Made by a program: the position numbers and the translations under genes
Shown here: positions 12,315 to 21,083 of the stretch, one piece after another
Numbering within the stretch: position 1 is the first letter of the stretch
Layout of the letters: the number at the start of each line of letters is the position of its first letter
DNA from: an uncultured Solirubrobacterales bacterium
Lineage (GTDB): Bacteria > Actinomycetota > Thermoleophilia > Solirubrobacterales > Solirubrobacteraceae
Direction of reading: 5' to 3'
Assembly: GCA_903830015.1 (NCBI GenBank)
Contig: CAIKSH010000072.1
Span: 1-21,787 of the forward strand
DNA length: 21,787 nt
Notes under the pieces: generated by a model
What the model saw: only the letters and a program-made list of their open reading frames with translations
Told to the model about the DNA's origin: nothing
The model's database searches: none

Positions 12315-15197
12315 ATGTCCGACCGGCGGCGCAACCTCTTCGTCCTGCTCTTCATCGCCGGCCTGCTGGCGGCATCGGTCTTCGTCATCCTCTCGATGCC
12401 CACCAAGCTCGGGCTCGACCTCCGGGGCGGGGTTTCGCTGGTCTACCAGGCCAAGCCGACCAAGCAGTCGCAGGTAACCGGGGAGGCGGTCGACCGGACG
12501 ATCGAGATCATGCGCCAGCGGATCGACGCCTTCGGCGTCGCCGAGCCGGAGATCCAGCGCACGGGCGAGGACCAGATCGACGTCTCGCTGCCTGACGTCA
12601 CCAACGCCGACCAGGCCGCCTCGCAGGTCGGCAAGACCGCCCAGCTCTACTTCTACGACTGGGAGGCCAACGTCCTGGGGCCGGACTGCAAGCCCGATCC
12701 CCAGAACGCGGAGGTCACCGGGGGCCAGGCCTCCGGCTCGGGGGCGGGGGCCCTCACCCGTTACGAGGCGGTCAAGCGGGCCGCCAGGTGCCCGGCCGAC
12801 AAGAGCGGCAAGGCCACCACCAACGGCCAGTACTTCCTGGTCAACAACGCCGACAAGACCGTCCTGGCCGGGCCACAGGAGAGCGAGGCCGACCTCAACC
12901 AGGAGATCGAGGACAAGAAGATCAAGACCGGCGCGGATACCGAGGTGGTCAAGACCTCCTCGGGCGCCCTGGTGGTCAGGGCCGAGGAGGGCAAGAACGG
13001 CAAACCGTCAGCGCTCTACTACGTGCTTCGCGACGAGCCCGCGCTCGGTGGTACCGACATCAAGGACCCCAAGCAGAACTTCAGCGGCGGCCCGGGAGGC
13101 ACCGGCGCACCGAGCGTGACGTTCGACTTCACCGACAAGGGGCGCGGGACCTGGGAGAAGACGACCCGGGAGATCGCCCAGCGAGGCCAGGAGAACTTCT
13201 TCGGCGGCAACCCCCAGGAGAACTTCCAGCATTTCGCCATCGTCCTCGACGACGAGCTGATCTCCGCCCCGTATATCGACTTCCAGCAGAACCCGGACGG
13301 CATCAGCGGCGCTACCGGCTCGGAGATCTCCGGCGGGTTCACCATCCAGACCGCCCAGGAGCTGGCCAATCTCCTCAAGACCGGCGCCCTGCCGATCAAG
13401 CTCGAGCTGATCTCATCGTCCTCGGTGTCGGCAACCCTCGGCCGTCAGGCGCTCAACCAGGGAGTCGTCGCCGGCCTCGCGGGCCTGGCGCTGGTCTCCC
13501 TCTTCCTGCTCCTCTTCTACCGCGTCCTGGGCCTGATCGCGATCGGGGCGCTCGGCGTCTACGCGATCTTCATGTTCGCCCTGGTGAAGCTGATCCCGAT
13601 CACGCTCACCCTTCCGGGAATTGCGGGATTGATCCTGACTATCGGGGTGGCGGCCGACGCCAACATCGTCATCTTCGAACGGGTAAAGGAAGAGATACGA
13701 CACGGCCGCGCCGTGCCGGCGGCGATCAAGCAGGGCTACCGCAAGGGCCTGACGGCGATCATCGACGCCAACGTCGTCACCTTCATGGTCGCGTTCATTC
13801 TCTTCATGCTCGCCACGGCCGGCGTCAAGGGGTTCGCCTTCACGCTCGGCGTGGGAACCATCGTCTCGTTCCTGACCGCCGTCCTGCTCACCCAGGCAAT
13901 CCTCGGCACCCTCTCGCAGAGCCGCCTGGTCAACAGCACGAGTGCCCTGGGCGCCCAGTCGACCCGGCAGCGGTTCCGCTGGAACTTCATGGGGCATTCG
14001 AAGTTCTTCTTTGCCTTCTCCGGCCTGATTCTCGTGGTCGGGGCGCTGGCGATGGGAGCCAAGGGGCTGAACCTGGGGATCGACTTCACGTCCGGCACCC
14101 GGGTCGTCGCCGAGCTGCAGAAGCCGGCGACCGAGTCGGAGCTGCGCCAGACGATCGCGCCGCTCGGCCTCGGGGCGGCAAAGATCCAGAAGCTGAGCGG
14201 CACGGGAGTCCCGGCCGACCGCGCCTACCAGATCTCCGGCGAGACCCTGAAGCCGGCCGAACGGGTCAGGGTCGAGGACGCCCTGGACCGAAAATACGGC
14301 GGCACCTTCAGCTTCGAGACGATCGGGCCGACCTTTGGAAACACGGTCGCTACGAGCGCGATCATTGCCATCATTGCCTCGCTGATCGTGATCAGCTCGT
14401 ATATCGCGCTGCGCTTCGAATGGAGATACGCGGTACCGGTCCTGATCGCCCTGATGCACGACATCCTGATTACGGCCGGCGTCTACGCCCTGGTCGGTTT
14501 CGAGGTGAACACGGCGACGGTTGCCGCCCTGCTGACCATCCTTGGCTACTCGCTATACGACACGATCATCGTCTTCGACCGCGTGCGGGAGAACGTCCCG
14601 CGAATGCCCCGGGCCACCTTCTCCCAGATCCTCAACCGGTCGATGAGCGAGGTGCTGATGCGCTCACTGGCCACTTCGCTCTGCACCCTGCTGCCGATCG
14701 TCGCCCTCTTGCTCTTCGGCGGGGACACGCTCCAGTCGTTCGCCTTCGCGCTGACCATCGGCGTCCTTTCCGGCACCTACTCGTCGATCTTTATCGCCAC
14801 CCCGGTGCTCATGTACTGGAAGGAGGGCGAGCCGGTCTGGCGCGCCCGCCGCGCCCGGGTCGCGGAGGCCAACGGAGGGGTCGTTCCGGCCTACGCGACC
14901 GCTGCGGGCGGCGCGGCTACCGAGGTTGAGCCGGAGCCGGCCAAGCGCTCCCGCCGGCGCCTCACGGAGCCTGAAGATCCGGAACGCTCGGTCAGCAAGG
15001 AAGAGTTCGACGAGATGGTCCGCGAGGTTGAGTCCGACCCCGCCGCGGTCGCCGTCGAGGAGAGCGAGGATCCACCGGCCGATGAGGCGACCAACGAGGC
15101 GGCCGATCTCTCCCCGGAGGAGGTCGTCTTCGAGGAGGACGTGCGGCCGGCCAAGCCGTCGCGCCGCCAGGGCAAGCGAAAGCACGGGAGGCGCTGA
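12315..15197 (+). CDS. secDF: Single-chain protein-export membrane protein SecDF
   Basis: A 960-residue fusion of SecD and SecF, the proton-driven partner of SecYEG that pulls preproteins across the membrane. SecD half: TM1 at about 8-28, LGLDLRGGVSLVYQ (motif D1), a large extracytoplasmic domain (about 48-375), then a TM bundle with D448 in GVAADANIVIFERVKEE. SecF half from about 550: GLNLGIDFTSGTRV (F1), a smaller external domain, and GYSLYDTIIVFDRVREN with D749. These TM acids and the Arg form the proton path in studied SecDF. The external SecD domain carries a Gly/Ser/Ala- and Lys/Asp-rich stretch (about 115-260). A hydrophilic, acidic then Arg/Lys-rich cytoplasmic tail of about 125 residues follows the last TM and ends RRQGKRKHGRR. 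The ATG at 12315 lies 12 bases after the PAS gene stop. Confidence 0.96.
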   Translation: MSDRRRNLFVLLFIAGLLAASVFVILSMPTKLGLDLRGGVSLVYQAKPTKQSQVTGEAVDRTIEIMRQRIDAFGVAEPEIQRTGEDQIDVSLPDVTNADQAASQVGKTAQLYFYDWEANVLGPDCKPDPQNAEVTGGQASGSGAGALTRYEAVKRAARCPADKSGKATTNGQYFLVNNADKTVLAGPQESEADLNQEIEDKKIKTGADTEVVKTSSGALVVRAEEGKNGKPSALYYVLRDEPALGGTDIKDPKQNFSGGPGGTGAPSVTFDFTDKGRGTWEKTTREIAQRGQENFFGGNPQENFQHFAIVLDDELISAPYIDFQQNPDGISGATGSEISGGFTIQTAQELANLLKTGALPIKLELISSSSVSATLGRQALNQGVVAGLAGLALVSLFLLLFYRVLGLIAIGALGVYAIFMFALVKLIPITLTLPGIAGLILTIGVAADANIVIFERVKEEIRHGRAVPAAIKQGYRKGLTAIIDANVVTFMVAFILFMLATAGVKGFAFTLGVGTIVSFLTAVLLTQAILGTLSQSRLVNSTSALGAQSTRQRFRWNFMGHSKFFFAFSGLILVVGALAMGAKGLNLGIDFTSGTRVVAELQKPATESELRQTIAPLGLGAAKIQKLSGTGVPADRAYQISGETLKPAERVRVEDALDRKYGGTFSFETIGPTFGNTVATSAIIAIIASLIVISSYIALRFEWRYAVPVLIALMHDILITAGVYALVGFEVNTATVAALLTILGYSLYDTIIVFDRVRENVPRMPRATFSQILNRSMSEVLMRSLATSLCTLLPIVALLLFGGDTLQSFAFALTIGVLSGTYSSIFIATPVLMYWKEGEPVWRARRARVAEANGGVVPAYATAAGGAATEVEPEPAKRSRRRLTEPEDPERSVSKEEFDEMVREVESDPAAVAVEESEDPPADEATNEAADLSPEEVVFEEDVRPAKPSRRQGKRKHGRR

Positions 15198-15469
15198 TGG
15201 GACTTTTGGCCTGGGTGACGATGGGTCTGGCGATCTGGCACTTCGCCATCTTCCTGCCCGACCGCTTCTTCGGCGGCATCGTCGGAAGCTTCCTGTTCGC
15301 CCTCGTGGGAGCCGCGCTGTTCGGGCTGGTGATCAGCGGTTTCACCGTGCCGGGGAACAGCGAGGTGACGATCCTCACTGCGCTCGAGGGAATTCCCGGC
15401 GCGCTCATCGGGATCGGCCTCGCCTACCTGATCGGCGTTCGCCGGGGCAATCCGCCGCTCGAGCTCTAG
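15197..15469 (+). CDS. Small membrane protein, 90 aa, GlsB/YeaQ/YmgE-like
   Basis: Ninety residues with about three hydrophobic segments: GLLAWVTMGLAIWHFAIFL, GGIVGSFLFALVGAALFGLV and IPGALIGIGLAYLIGV, separated by short polar turns and ending in a basic then acidic tail. The Gly-rich helices with repeated G-x-x-G/A spacing resemble the GlsB/YeaQ/YmgE (transglycosylase-associated) family, whose function is poorly known, but the match is loose. The ATG overlaps the secDF stop as TGATG and has GGGAGG just upstream, so it is translated with secDF. A small membrane protein near secDF and recJ is also seen in Bacillota (recalled gene order). A role as a SecDF-associated peptide is a guess. Confidence 0.7.
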   Translation: MGLLAWVTMGLAIWHFAIFLPDRFFGGIVGSFLFALVGAALFGLVISGFTVPGNSEVTILTALEGIPGALIGIGLAYLIGVRRGNPPLEL

Positions 15470-15493
15470 GGCGGTTCCGTCGCCCGCGGGGCT

Positions 15494-15499
15494 TAGTTT
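15494..15499 (+). promoter_or_regulatory. -10-like element of recJ
   Basis: TAGTTT (also readable as TTAGTT one base earlier), six bases before the GTG at 15506. This makes the GTG the likely first transcribed codon. A weak GGGCG/CGCCC inverted repeat at 15469-15485 lies just upstream. Confidence 0.45.
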
Positions 15500-15505
15500 C
15501 TGGCG

Positions 15506-17914
15506 GTGCACAGCGCCGCCTTCACCGTCGCCGACGCCCCCTTTGCGGAGGTCTACCGCCTCACCAGCGAGCTCGGGCTCGACAGCCTGGCCGCCCAGAC
15601 GCTGGTGCGCCGCGGCCTCTCTGACCCACAGGACGCCAGGCGGTTTCTCGCCGCCGACGAGGAGCACGACCCGTCGGCATTCCGGGGTATCGAGCTGGCC
15701 TGTGAGGCGATCGAGCGGCACGCCCAGCGGGGGTCGCCGATCCTCGTCCACGGCGACTACGACGCCGACGGCGTCTGCTCGACGGCGATCCTTGTCTCAA
15801 CCCTGCGGGCCATGGGTGCCGAGGTTCGCTGGTTCATTCCCGGGCGTCGCGAGGACGGCTACGGGCTTTCCCGGGCAACCATCGAAAGGGCGGCTGAGAG
15901 CGGCGTCGGGCTGATCGTCACCGCCGACTGCGGGATCACCTCGGTGGATGAGGTCCACGCAGCCCGGGAGGCGGGGATCGACGTAGTGGTAACCGATCAT
16001 CACCGGCCGCGGGCCGACGGGGCCCTGCCGGACTGCCCGATCGTCCATCCGGTGGTGAGCGGTTACCCGTTCGGGGAGCTCTGCGCGGCCGCGGTCGCCC
16101 ACAAGCTCGCCGTCGAGCTGCGCCGTCGCAACGGGCTTGGCGACCCGGAGCACGGGGACCTCGACCTGGTGGCCATCGCCACGATCGCCGACTGCGTCCC
16201 GCTCGTCGGCGAGAACCGGCGGCTGGTCGCCGAGGGGCTCATCCAGCTCGGGCAGACCGGCCGGCCCGGGCTGCGGGCCCTGATGCGGGTCTCCCAGGCC
16301 GATCCGTCGGCCGTCGACGAGCAGACGGTGGGCTTTCGCCTGGCGCCCCGGCTCAATGCCGCGGGCCGCGTGGAGCGGGCCGACGGCGCGGTCGAGCTTC
16401 TGCTCAGCGACGATCCCGAAATCGCCGAGCGGTGCGCGCTCGAGCTGGACCGGCTCAATGCCGAGCGGCGCCACATCGAGACCCGGATCCGCTTCGAGGC
16501 CGAGTCCCAGATCGCCGCTGCCGGCCCCCAGCCGGGTTACGTGCTCGCATCCCCCGACTGGCATCCCGGCGTGATCGGGATCAGCGCCTCGCGGCTGAGC
16601 GAGAGGCATGGACGACCGGTCGTGCTGGTCGCGCTCGACGGCGAGTCGGGAACCGGGTCGGGCAGGTCGATCCCCGGCTTCAACCTGCTGGCGGCGCTTG
16701 ACCGCTGCGCCGGGACGCTCGAGCGCCACGGCGGCCACGCCGCCGCCGCGGGCTGCACCGTGGCCACCGACCGCCTGGAGGAGTTCCGTTCGGCCTTCGT
16801 CGATATTTGCCGGGAGGTCCTCGGCGACGAGCCGCCCGTGCCGGAGCTGGCCATCGACGCCGTCGCCGCCCCGGGAGCGATGAACCTCGACAGTGCGGGC
16901 GCCCTCCAGGCCCTGGCGCCCTTCGGCGCCGGCCACGAAAGACCGCGGATCCTCCTGCGCGGCGTTAGCGCGGAATCCGGGCGAGCGATGGGGGAGGGAA
17001 GGCATATCCGGTGCACGCTGCGGGCCGGCGGCCGCCGGGCCTCTGCGGTGGCCTTCGGGACCCCGGCCCTCCCGGGCTTCGCCGATGAGCCGGTCGACGT
17101 GGCCTGCACCCTCGAGGTCAACCGCTGGAAGGGGCGCGAGGAGCCGCGGGTGCTGATCGAAGCAATGGCGCCAGCCAGCCTGGGGCCAGCCAGGGTCGTC
17201 GGAGAGCCCGACGATGACGCCCAGGCCCTCGCCGAGACGATTCTGGAGTTTGGTTCCGGCGAGCCCCCGACCGAGCTGCCGGAAGGAGCCCGGCGGGTGA
17301 TGGACCGCCAGGACGAAGACCCGCTCGCCGTCATCGCTGCGCTGGCGGCCGGCGGCGCGCCGGTGGCCGTCGTTACCCGGGACGCCCATCGGCTGCGCCG
17401 GCGGCTGGGCGGCATGGCCGTGGGGGCCTGTCTCGCCTCGTGGGGCGCCTGGCGCTCCGAGCATTCGCTGCTCGACGGCTTCGAGCACGTGGTGGTCGTC
17501 GACCCACCGCTGGGCCCCCGGGACCGGGCGCTCCTGGAGACCGGGGGGGAAGGGCAATTCAGCCATCTCGCCTGGGGCCAGGCTGAGCTACGCTCAACCC
17601 TGGATGAGCTGCAGCGCGAACACGACCTTCGTGCCGCGATGGTCGCCGTATACCGGGCCGCAACGCTGCGACCCGACGCTCCGGCGTCCGAGATCCTCCT
17701 CGCCGGCGACCCGGAGAGGCCGGCCGAGCTGGCGGCGCTCATCGCCAACGTCTTTGCCGAGCTCGGGATCGCCGAGCTGGCGGCCGATGGGCGGCTCGTC
17801 ATGCAGGAGGGGGCCAGCGCCGACCTGGAGCGCTCTGAGCTTGGGCGCCGCCATGCCGAGAGCGTCGAGGAGCGCCTTCGATGGCTGAGCGCACCACGAT
17901 CGCTGGCGGCCTGA
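15506..17914 (+). CDS. recJ: Single-stranded-DNA-specific exonuclease RecJ
   Basis: An 802-residue 5'-3' ssDNA exonuclease of the DHH superfamily, used in recombination and mismatch repair. The DHH core has HGDYDADGVCST (D84, D86, D88), VTADCGITS, D164-H165-H166 in VTDHHRP, and D229 in IATIADCVPL. RLNAAGRVERADGAVELLL marks the linker, and the DHHA1 domain carries GVIGISASRLSER, SGRSIPGFNLLAAL and GGHAAAAG (H411). An OB-fold follows to about residue 560 (LQALAPFGAGHERPRILLRG). The last 240 residues form a C-terminal domain as in the long Bacillus-type RecJ; this part (VVVVDPPLGPRDRALL) looks like a degenerate helicase-like fold. The GTG start at 15506 follows TAGTTT by six bases. The final 34 bases overlap rel. 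Confidence 0.96.
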   Translation: MHSAAFTVADAPFAEVYRLTSELGLDSLAAQTLVRRGLSDPQDARRFLAADEEHDPSAFRGIELACEAIERHAQRGSPILVHGDYDADGVCSTAILVSTLRAMGAEVRWFIPGRREDGYGLSRATIERAAESGVGLIVTADCGITSVDEVHAAREAGIDVVVTDHHRPRADGALPDCPIVHPVVSGYPFGELCAAAVAHKLAVELRRRNGLGDPEHGDLDLVAIATIADCVPLVGENRRLVAEGLIQLGQTGRPGLRALMRVSQADPSAVDEQTVGFRLAPRLNAAGRVERADGAVELLLSDDPEIAERCALELDRLNAERRHIETRIRFEAESQIAAAGPQPGYVLASPDWHPGVIGISASRLSERHGRPVVLVALDGESGTGSGRSIPGFNLLAALDRCAGTLERHGGHAAAAGCTVATDRLEEFRSAFVDICREVLGDEPPVPELAIDAVAAPGAMNLDSAGALQALAPFGAGHERPRILLRGVSAESGRAMGEGRHIRCTLRAGGRRASAVAFGTPALPGFADEPVDVACTLEVNRWKGREEPRVLIEAMAPASLGPARVVGEPDDDAQALAETILEFGSGEPPTELPEGARRVMDRQDEDPLAVIAALAAGGAPVAVVTRDAHRLRRRLGGMAVGACLASWGAWRSEHSLLDGFEHVVVVDPPLGPRDRALLETGGEGQFSHLAWGQAELRSTLDELQREHDLRAAMVAVYRAATLRPDAPASEILLAGDPERPAELAALIANVFAELGIAELAADGRLVMQEGASADLERSELGRRHAESVEERLRWLSAPRSLAA

Positions 17915-20127
17915 CCGCCGACGGCAGCGCTCCCGAGCCGGAGCTGGCTGAGCTCTTCGAGGTTGCCGCGACCAGCGCCGTCGTCCAGGGCGACCGGCCG
18001 GAGATCGACCCCGACCTGGTCACCGCTGCTTACCGGTTTGCCCAGGAGCAGCATGCCGAGCAGCGGCGGCGCTCCGGCGAGCGGTTCATCTCGCATCCGC
18101 TGAGCGTCGCGAGGATCTGTGCCGGCCTCGGGCTGGACACCGAGACGTTGATGGCCGCACTCCTGCACGACACGGTCGAGGACACGTCGGTGACCCTCGA
18201 CGAGATCCGGGAGCGTTTCGGCGATGAGGTCGCCGGACTGGTTGACGGGCTGACCAAGATCGATTCGCTCACCTTCAACTCCCGCGACGAGGCCCAGGCC
18301 GAGAACTACCGCAAGATGCTCGTCGCGATGGCCAGCGACATCCGGGTCATCATCATCAAGCTCGCCGACCGGCTTCACAACATGCGCACGATCGCCGCAC
18401 TGCCCAAGCAGAAGCAGATCGAGAAGGCGCGCGAGACCCTGGAGATCTACGCCCCGCTGGCCCACCGCCTCGGGATTCACGCCGTCAAGTGGGAGCTCGA
18501 GGACCTGGCCTTCGCCGCGCTGCATCCCCGCAAGTACCAGGAGATCAAGGCGCTGGTGAGCCAGCAGCGCGACGACCGCGAGCGCTACGTGACCGAGGCA
18601 GGCGAGGAGCTGCGCAGCGAGCTCGAGCGGCTGGGCATCAGGGCCGACATCTCGGGCCGCGCCAAGCACTTCTACTCGATCTACTCGAAGATGACACGCA
18701 AGGGGCGTGAGTTCAACGAGATCTACGACCTCACCGCGATGCGGGTGCTCGTCGACTCGGTCAAGGACTGCTACGGGGCGGTCGGAGCGATCCACTCGCT
18801 CTGGAAGCCGCTGCCCGGGCGGTTCAAGGACATGATCGCCATGCCGAAGTTCAACCTCTACCAGTCGCTGCACACCACCGTGATCGGCCCGGCCGGCCGG
18901 CCGCTCGAGATCCAGATCCGCACGCACGAGATGCATCGCACCGCCGAATACGGCGTCGCGGCCCACTGGAGCTACAAGTCGAGCGCCTCCAACCCGAACG
19001 AGCTCGAGAAGGACGCGTGGCTGCGCTCGATGCTCGAGTGGCAGCAGGGGGTAAGCGACCCGGGTGAGTTCGTCGAGGACCTCAAGGGCGACCTTTTCGA
19101 CCAGGAGGTGTTCGTCTTCACGCCGAAGGGGGAGGTCCGGTCGCTGGCCGCCGGGTCGACGCCCCTCGACTTCGCCTACACGATCCACACCGACCTCGGC
19201 CACCGCTGCGTTGGAGCGAAGGTCAACGGCCGGATCGTGCCCCTTGGCTACGAGCTTCGCTCCGGAGATCGGGTCGAGGTGCTCACCGGCCGGCGCGAGC
19301 GGGGCCCCTCCCGCGACTGGCTGGCCATGGTCAAGACCACCCGCGCCCGCAACAAGATCAAGCAGTGGTTCAAGGCCGAGGGCCGGGAAGACGCCGAGCG
19401 CAAGGGCCGCGAGCTCCTCCAGGCAGAGCTGCGCGACGCCGGCCTGCCCCCGCAGAAGATCACCGGCTCGCCCCTCCTGGCCAACGTCGTGCGCGAGATG
19501 GGCTTCCGGCGCACCGAGGACTTCTACGTGGCCCTGGGCGGAGCGAAGATCAGCCCCAAGGTCGTCACCACCAAGGTCCTGCAGAGCCTGAAGGAAGGCA
19601 AGGCGGCCGAAAGCGAGGAGCCCGAGGCCACCGGCGTCGCCCGGCCGGTCTCCCGCACGCCGCGGGCCACCTCCGAAGAGTTCGGCATCCACGTCGACGG
19701 CGTGGACAGCGTCATGCTGCGCCTTGCCCGTTGCTGCCACCCGGTGCCCGGCGACCCGATAGTCGGCTACGTATCGCTAGGGCGCGGGATAACCATCCAC
19801 CGCGACGACTGCCGCAACGTCGCCGCGCTGCGCCGCGACCCCGACCGCTTCGTGACCGTCCGCTGGGAGGGTGAGCACGAAACCGCCTTCCAGGCCGAGA
19901 TCCATATCGACGCCTGGGACCGGCACCGCCTGCTCGAGGACCTCACGCGCACGATTGCCGAGCAGGGCGTGAACATCGTGGAGGTCCGCTGTCTGGACCA
20001 GCGGCCGATGGTCAGCGACCGCTTCGTGGTCGAGGTGGGGGACACCATGACCCTCAAGACGACGATCGCCCGGCTGCGGCAGGTCGACGGGGTCTTCGAC
20101 GCCTACCGCGTAACGCCGTCGGCCTGA
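17881..20127 (+). CDS. rel: Bifunctional (p)ppGpp synthetase/hydrolase Rel
   Basis: A 748-residue long RSH enzyme that sets cellular (p)ppGpp in response to starvation. The hydrolase HD domain is intact: FISHPLSVARI, H96-D97 with E100-D101 in LLHDTVEDT, and LADRLHNMRT. The synthetase domain has SGRAKHFYSIYSKM, IYDLTAMRVLV, the R314-F-K-D motif typical of bifunctional enzymes, and FNLYQSLHTTVIGP with EIQIRTHEMH. The TGS domain begins VFVFTPKGEVRSL, a zinc-finger-like region holds RLARCCHPVPGD, and an ACT domain closes the C terminus (LEDLTRTIAEQGVNIVEV). Both activities are therefore expected. The ATG lies inside recJ with GAGGAG upstream, indicating coupled translation. No apt gene separates recJ and rel. 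The 3' end overlaps the convergent lipid kinase gene by 25 bases. Confidence 0.97.
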   Translation: MAERTTIAGGLTADGSAPEPELAELFEVAATSAVVQGDRPEIDPDLVTAAYRFAQEQHAEQRRRSGERFISHPLSVARICAGLGLDTETLMAALLHDTVEDTSVTLDEIRERFGDEVAGLVDGLTKIDSLTFNSRDEAQAENYRKMLVAMASDIRVIIIKLADRLHNMRTIAALPKQKQIEKARETLEIYAPLAHRLGIHAVKWELEDLAFAALHPRKYQEIKALVSQQRDDRERYVTEAGEELRSELERLGIRADISGRAKHFYSIYSKMTRKGREFNEIYDLTAMRVLVDSVKDCYGAVGAIHSLWKPLPGRFKDMIAMPKFNLYQSLHTTVIGPAGRPLEIQIRTHEMHRTAEYGVAAHWSYKSSASNPNELEKDAWLRSMLEWQQGVSDPGEFVEDLKGDLFDQEVFVFTPKGEVRSLAAGSTPLDFAYTIHTDLGHRCVGAKVNGRIVPLGYELRSGDRVEVLTGRRERGPSRDWLAMVKTTRARNKIKQWFKAEGREDAERKGRELLQAELRDAGLPPQKITGSPLLANVVREMGFRRTEDFYVALGGAKISPKVVTTKVLQSLKEGKAAESEEPEATGVARPVSRTPRATSEEFGIHVDGVDSVMLRLARCCHPVPGDPIVGYVSLGRGITIHRDDCRNVAALRRDPDRFVTVRWEGEHETAFQAEIHIDAWDRHRLLEDLTRTIAEQGVNIVEVRCLDQRPMVSDRFVVEVGDTMTLKTTIARLRQVDGVFDAYRVTPSA

Positions 20128-21074
20128 CGGACATCGACGACGGCCAGGGCACCGGGCAGCACCCCGAAGCTGGCCGCCTCGTAGCGGCCCACGAAATCCC
20201 CGTCGGCCTGGATCGCCATCGTCGCCCCCTCACCGGCCCTGACGGTGAGGCTCGCGACGTGGTCGAACCCCTCGATGCCGCGGTGGCGCTCGGCGGCCAG
20301 CCGGCGGCTGTAGAGGCGCAGCGCCACGGTGGGCAGCCCGGCGATGCCCTTGAGCAGCACCGCCGCCGACAGCCGTCCGTCGTCGAGGGCGACGTCGGGG
20401 CAGGCCTCTATCGGCCGGTCCCCGGCGTAGGTGTAGCTCGGGCCGTTCTGGACAAGGACCGTGATGCCACGAACGCTGTGCTCGCCGGAGCTCACGGTGA
20501 TCTCCGGCGGACGGCGAAGGTAGCGACGGGCCGCGACCTGCCCCACGGTGGCCATGTAGTACCACTCGCGCCAGCGCGCCTTGCGCTCCGGCGTGGCCTC
20601 CACGATCTCGACCGTGTCGGCATCTATCCCCGCCCCGGCACAGAAAGCGAAGACCCGGTCGTTGACGGTCCCCAGGTCGACCCGGCGCGTGGGCACCGGG
20701 TCGTCGAGCCGCAGCAGCAGGGCGGTCGCCTCGACGATGTCCGCCGGGATGCCCAGCTGCTTGGCGTACACGTTCTGCGAGCCGCCCGGGAGCGGGTAGA
20801 GCGCGGTGTCGGTTCCGGCCAGCGCCCCGGCCGCCTCGTTGACCGTCCCGTCACCGCCGACGGTCACCACGAGATCGATGCCGTCCTGCACCGCCGCGCG
20901 GGCCAGGTCGGTGGCATGGCCGCTGTGGCTGGTGTCGGCGACGGTCACCCCGTAGCGGCTGGCCAGGGCGGCCAGCACGAGACCCCGAAGCTCGCGGTCC
21001 ACCGCGCTGGCGTGCGGGTTGACGATGGCCAGCAGGCGCGTGGCGCTCCCGCCGGATTCGCGGCGCTGGCGCAC
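20103..21074 (-). CDS. Diacylglycerol kinase-type lipid kinase (DAGK catalytic domain)
   Basis: A 323-residue protein of the DgkB/YegS/LCB5 family. The nucleotide-binding domain shows LLAIVNPHAS (about 14-23), TVGGDGTVNEAAGAL (GGDGT at 73-77) and ALYPLPGGSQNVYAKQLGIP. The C-terminal beta-sandwich half includes RRVDLGTVNDRVFAFCAGAG, a segment with PSYTYAGDRPIEACPDVALD then DGRLSAAVLL, and IQADGDFVG. These soluble enzymes phosphorylate diacylglycerol or related lipids (sphingoid bases, undecaprenol-like or polyprenyl substrates in some lineages); the substrate here is not readable. The GTG start at 21074 lies nine bases after the CorA stop, so the pair is one minus-strand operon. Its last 25 bases are antisense to the 3' end of rel. 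Confidence 0.9.
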   Translation of the reverse strand: MRQRRESGGSATRLLAIVNPHASAVDRELRGLVLAALASRYGVTVADTSHSGHATDLARAAVQDGIDLVVTVGGDGTVNEAAGALAGTDTALYPLPGGSQNVYAKQLGIPADIVEATALLLRLDDPVPTRRVDLGTVNDRVFAFCAGAGIDADTVEIVEATPERKARWREWYYMATVGQVAARRYLRRPPEITVSSGEHSVRGITVLVQNGPSYTYAGDRPIEACPDVALDDGRLSAAVLLKGIAGLPTVALRLYSRRLAAERHRGIEGFDHVASLTVRAGEGATMAIQADGDFVGRYEAASFGVLPGALAVVDVRQADGVTR

Positions 21075-21083
21075 GGCTGGCGC

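Noticed and set aside
12788..14929. A 713-codon plus-strand frame inside secDF
   Set aside because: It is an out-of-frame shadow of SecDF rich in Arg, Pro and Gly, with no domain pattern.
15469..15485. GGGCG/CGCCC inverted repeat after the small membrane protein, possible terminator
   Set aside because: The stem is only five base pairs with a seven-base loop and no T-tract follows; such repeats are expected by chance at this GC content.
16537..19740. A very long open frame (over 1000 codons) on the minus strand across recJ and rel
   Set aside because: It is antisense to two genes with full catalytic motifs, shows low-complexity Arg/Gly/Leu-rich sequence, and arises from high-GC third-position bias.
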